From DATDAH01 sp036525535 (GTDB lineage: Bacteria; Actinomycetota; Acidimicrobiia; Acidimicrobiales; DATDAH01): a DNA stretch of 8,215 nucleotides. Below, one piece after another: positions 6,565 through 8,215 of the stretch. The DNA lies in the NCBI GenBank assembly GCA_036525535.1, contig DATDAH010000232.1, positions 1 through 8,215 of the forward strand, written 5' to 3'. Position numbers and translations under genes: made by a program. Each line of letters starts with the position of its first letter. Within the stretch, counting starts at the first letter, position 1. The notes beneath the pieces were generated by a model that was given only the letters and a program-made list of their open reading frames with translations, did not search any database and had not been told where the DNA came from.

Positions 6565-6591
6565 TCGTGCCCGGCGGGGGGTCGGGCACGA
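6565..6591 (+). promoter_or_regulatory. Strong 9-bp stem-loop abutting the permease ribosome binding site
   Basis: TCGTGCCCG (6565-6573) and CGGGCACGA (6583-6591) are perfect reverse complements around a nine-base G-rich loop. The stem ends one base before the permease Shine-Dalgarno (6593-6600). No T-run follows, so it is not a standard terminator. In RNA it could limit ribosome access; in DNA it could be a protein-binding site. A weak -10-like TAGGAA at 6553-6558 would place transcription start at the base of this stem. Confidence 0.45.
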
Positions 6592-6592
6592 A

Positions 6593-6600
6593 AAGGGGGG
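6593..6600 (+). promoter_or_regulatory. Ribosome binding site of the permease gene
   Basis: AAGGGGGG ends four bases before the ATG at 6605 and fixes that start. The protein has a normal family N-terminal tail from there. Confidence 0.65.
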
Positions 6601-6604
6601 ATCC

Positions 6605-8176
6605 ATGTCTGTGGACACGCCGAGTTCGTCCGGTACGCCGAAGACCGACACCGAACGGCTCAACGAACTGGGCTACGCCCAGGAGCTGTCCCGGGGGATG
6701 GGGACGTTCTCGAACTTCGCCATCTCGTTCAGCATCATCTCGATCCTGGCCGGGGCCATCACGACCTTCTACCTCGGGATGCAGGCGGGGGGCCCGCTGG
6801 CCATCACGTTCAGCTGGATCATCGTCGGCGTGTTCGCCACCATCATCGCGGCGTCGATGGGGGAGATCTGCTCCACCTACCCGACGGCCGGCGGCCTCTA
6901 CTACTGGTCGGCCAAGCTGGCCAAGACCAACGCGCCGGCGTGGTCCTGGTTCACCGGGTGGATCAACCTCATCGGCCAGGTGGCCATCACCGCCAGCATC
7001 GACTACGCGCTGGCCACGTTCATCGGCTTCTTCATCACGCTGTACGACGCCGACTTCACCCTGACCGCACAGAAGATCTTCGTCATCTACCTCGGGGTCC
7101 TGATCCTCCACGGCGTGCTCAACACGTTCGGGGTGCGGCTGGTCGCGCTGCTGTCGGACATCAGCGTCTGGTGGCACGTCTTCGGCGCCGCCATCATCTT
7201 CCTGTTCCTGATCATCGTTCCCGGCGAGCACCAGTCGGCCAGCTTCCTGTTCGAGTCCAAGAACCTCACCGGCTGGGCCTTCCCGGGCGTCGGGCTCTAC
7301 GTCTTCGGCATCGGGATGCTGCTGGCCCAGTACACGATCACCGGGTTCGATGCGTCGGCCCACGTCAGCGAGGAGACCCGGGACGCCACGACCGGACCGC
7401 CGGTGGCCATGATCCGGGCCGTGTACGTGTCCGCCATCGCGGCGCTGTTCCTGAACGTGGCCATGCTGCTGGCCATCCCCGACGGCACCTACGACGACAT
7501 CGCCTTCCTCGGCCTGACCGCCGGACCCCAGATCTTCGTCGAGGCGATCGGCGGAGCCGGGGCGAAGCTCCTGGTCTTCATCGCGATCGTCGGCCAGATC
7601 TTCTGCGGCATGGCCTCGGTCACGGCCAACTCGCGGATGATCTACGCCTTCTCCCGCGACGGCGCCGTGCCCGGCCACAAGCACTGGCACAAGATCAACC
7701 CGAAGACCCGGACGCCCACCAACTCCGTGTGGCTCGCCGTCGTCCTGGCCGCCCTGCTCGGGGTGTCCTCCCTCATCCAGAACGAGGGCTACTCGGTGGC
7801 CTTCTTCGCCATCGTCGGGATGGGCACGGTCGGCCTCTACGTCTCCTACGCCATCCCGATCTGGCTCCGGCTGCACAACGACGACTTCGAGCAGGGCGAC
7901 TGGAACCTGGGCCGCCGGTCGAAGGTGGCGGGCTGGATCTCGGTGGTCTGGATCGCCATCATCTCCGTCCTCTTCTTCTGCCCCGTGTACTACCCGTGGG
8001 ACACCCTCAACACGTTCAACTGGTCCGGGCCGGTGACCCTGGGTCTTATCGCCCTGGTGGCGATCTGGTGGAAGGTGTCGGCCAAGAAGTGGTTCAACGG
8101 ACCGCAAATCCAGGGCACCCCTGAGGAGCTGAGGGCCATCGAGGCGGATCTCGAGGCTGCGGCCGGCGGGATGTGA
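6605..8176 (+). CDS. APC-superfamily amino acid / amine permease (ACT, GABA-permease-like)
   Basis: This complete 523-residue integral membrane protein is of normal length. A polar cytoplasmic tail (1-36) contains LNELGYAQELSRGMGTFSNF, the opening typical of the amino acid/choline transporter branch. About twelve hydrophobic spans follow, near 37-57, 65-85, 113-145, 156-175, 183-205, 228-247, 272-292, 320-345, 373-392, 398-420, 441-460 and 474-490. Family landmarks include SMGEICSTYPTAGGLYYW (84-101), GFDASAHVSEET (247-258) in the substrate-path region, and SRDGAVPGH (350-358) with a following basic segment. A polar C-terminal tail ends the protein. Such carriers import amino acids, GABA, choline or polyamine-like amines by ion-coupled transport. 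Divergence from hyuBA suggests it brings in the HyuAB substrate or a product precursor. The gene is set off by a stem-loop leader. The exact substrate cannot be told from sequence. Confidence 0.93.
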   Translation: MSVDTPSSSGTPKTDTERLNELGYAQELSRGMGTFSNFAISFSIISILAGAITTFYLGMQAGGPLAITFSWIIVGVFATIIAASMGEICSTYPTAGGLYYWSAKLAKTNAPAWSWFTGWINLIGQVAITASIDYALATFIGFFITLYDADFTLTAQKIFVIYLGVLILHGVLNTFGVRLVALLSDISVWWHVFGAAIIFLFLIIVPGEHQSASFLFESKNLTGWAFPGVGLYVFGIGMLLAQYTITGFDASAHVSEETRDATTGPPVAMIRAVYVSAIAALFLNVAMLLAIPDGTYDDIAFLGLTAGPQIFVEAIGGAGAKLLVFIAIVGQIFCGMASVTANSRMIYAFSRDGAVPGHKHWHKINPKTRTPTNSVWLAVVLAALLGVSSLIQNEGYSVAFFAIVGMGTVGLYVSYAIPIWLRLHNDDFEQGDWNLGRRSKVAGWISVVWIAIISVLFFCPVYYPWDTLNTFNWSGPVTLGLIALVAIWWKVSAKKWFNGPQIQGTPEELRAIEADLEAAAGGM

Positions 8177-8215
8177 GACCGTCCTGGTCGACGAGCTGAT
8201 CGACCGCGTGCCCGG
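8177..8215. other. Short 3' tail after the permease; no assignable gene
   Basis: Thirty-nine bases remain after the permease TGA. The plus frame starting at 8175 reads ETVLVDELIDRVP, which looks protein-like, but it has no ATG, GTG or TTG start back to the in-frame TGA at 8130. No terminator hairpin is seen. It could be the edge of a following gene. Confidence 0.3.

Noticed and set aside
6374..8107. A 577-codon minus-strand frame opposite the permease
   Set aside because: It is low-complexity Asp/Gly/Val/His-rich translation with no recognisable domain, and the opposite strand encodes an obvious 12-TM permease.

Overview
The window is very GC-rich, with coding regions strongly biased to G or C at third codon positions, frequent GTG/TTG starts and purine-rich ribosome binding sites. 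This points to a high-GC actinobacterium. The exact lineage cannot be read from the sequence; an Acidimicrobiia-type or other soil/marine actinomycete is a guess. I see no rRNA, tRNA, CRISPR array, insertion sequence or phage gene. It reads as ordinary chromosome carrying catabolic, transport and regulatory genes.

Layout. (1) 1-642, minus: the N-terminal 214 codons of a lipoprotein substrate-binding protein of a peptide/opine/nickel-type ABC transporter (SBP_bac_5), cut by the window edge. (2) 643-818: a divergent intergenic region with an 8-bp-arm inverted repeat and two mutually exclusive stem-loops upstream of the next gene. (3) 819-2206, plus: a two-gene operon with an ATGA overlap, encoding a small VOC/glyoxalase-fold protein and a SigG-like ECF sigma factor with a C-terminal SnoaL-like domain. 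(4) 2207-2532: a gap between convergent genes with at most a weak small ORF. (5) 6405-2533, minus: hyuB then hyuA, the two subunits of an ATP-dependent hydantoinase / oxoprolinase / acetone-carboxylase-family enzyme. (6) 6406-6604: a divergent control region with a putative operator, a possible short leader ORF and a strong 9-bp stem-loop against the permease ribosome binding site. (7) 6605-8176, plus: a complete 12-TM APC-superfamily permease. (8) 8177-8215: a short tail with no assignable gene.

How the parts work together. The permease and hyuBA are divergent around one 199-bp control region, which suggests an import-and-degrade unit: a small amine, amino acid or cyclic amide enters through the APC permease and is acted on in the cytoplasm by HyuAB using ATP. 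No third subunit (the gamma subunit of acetone carboxylase) is visible, which favours hydrolysis of a lactam or hydantoin-like ring over carboxylation. The substrate cannot be determined from sequence. The VOC-sigma pair looks like a separate stress or detoxification regulatory module.

Most notable: hyuB and hyuA lie in the same reading frame, separated only by TGA-GCC before a TTG start with no clear Shine-Dalgarno, so stop readthrough would make a 1290-residue B-A fusion. The permease leader has attenuator-like topology. The VOC-sigG leader has competing hairpins.
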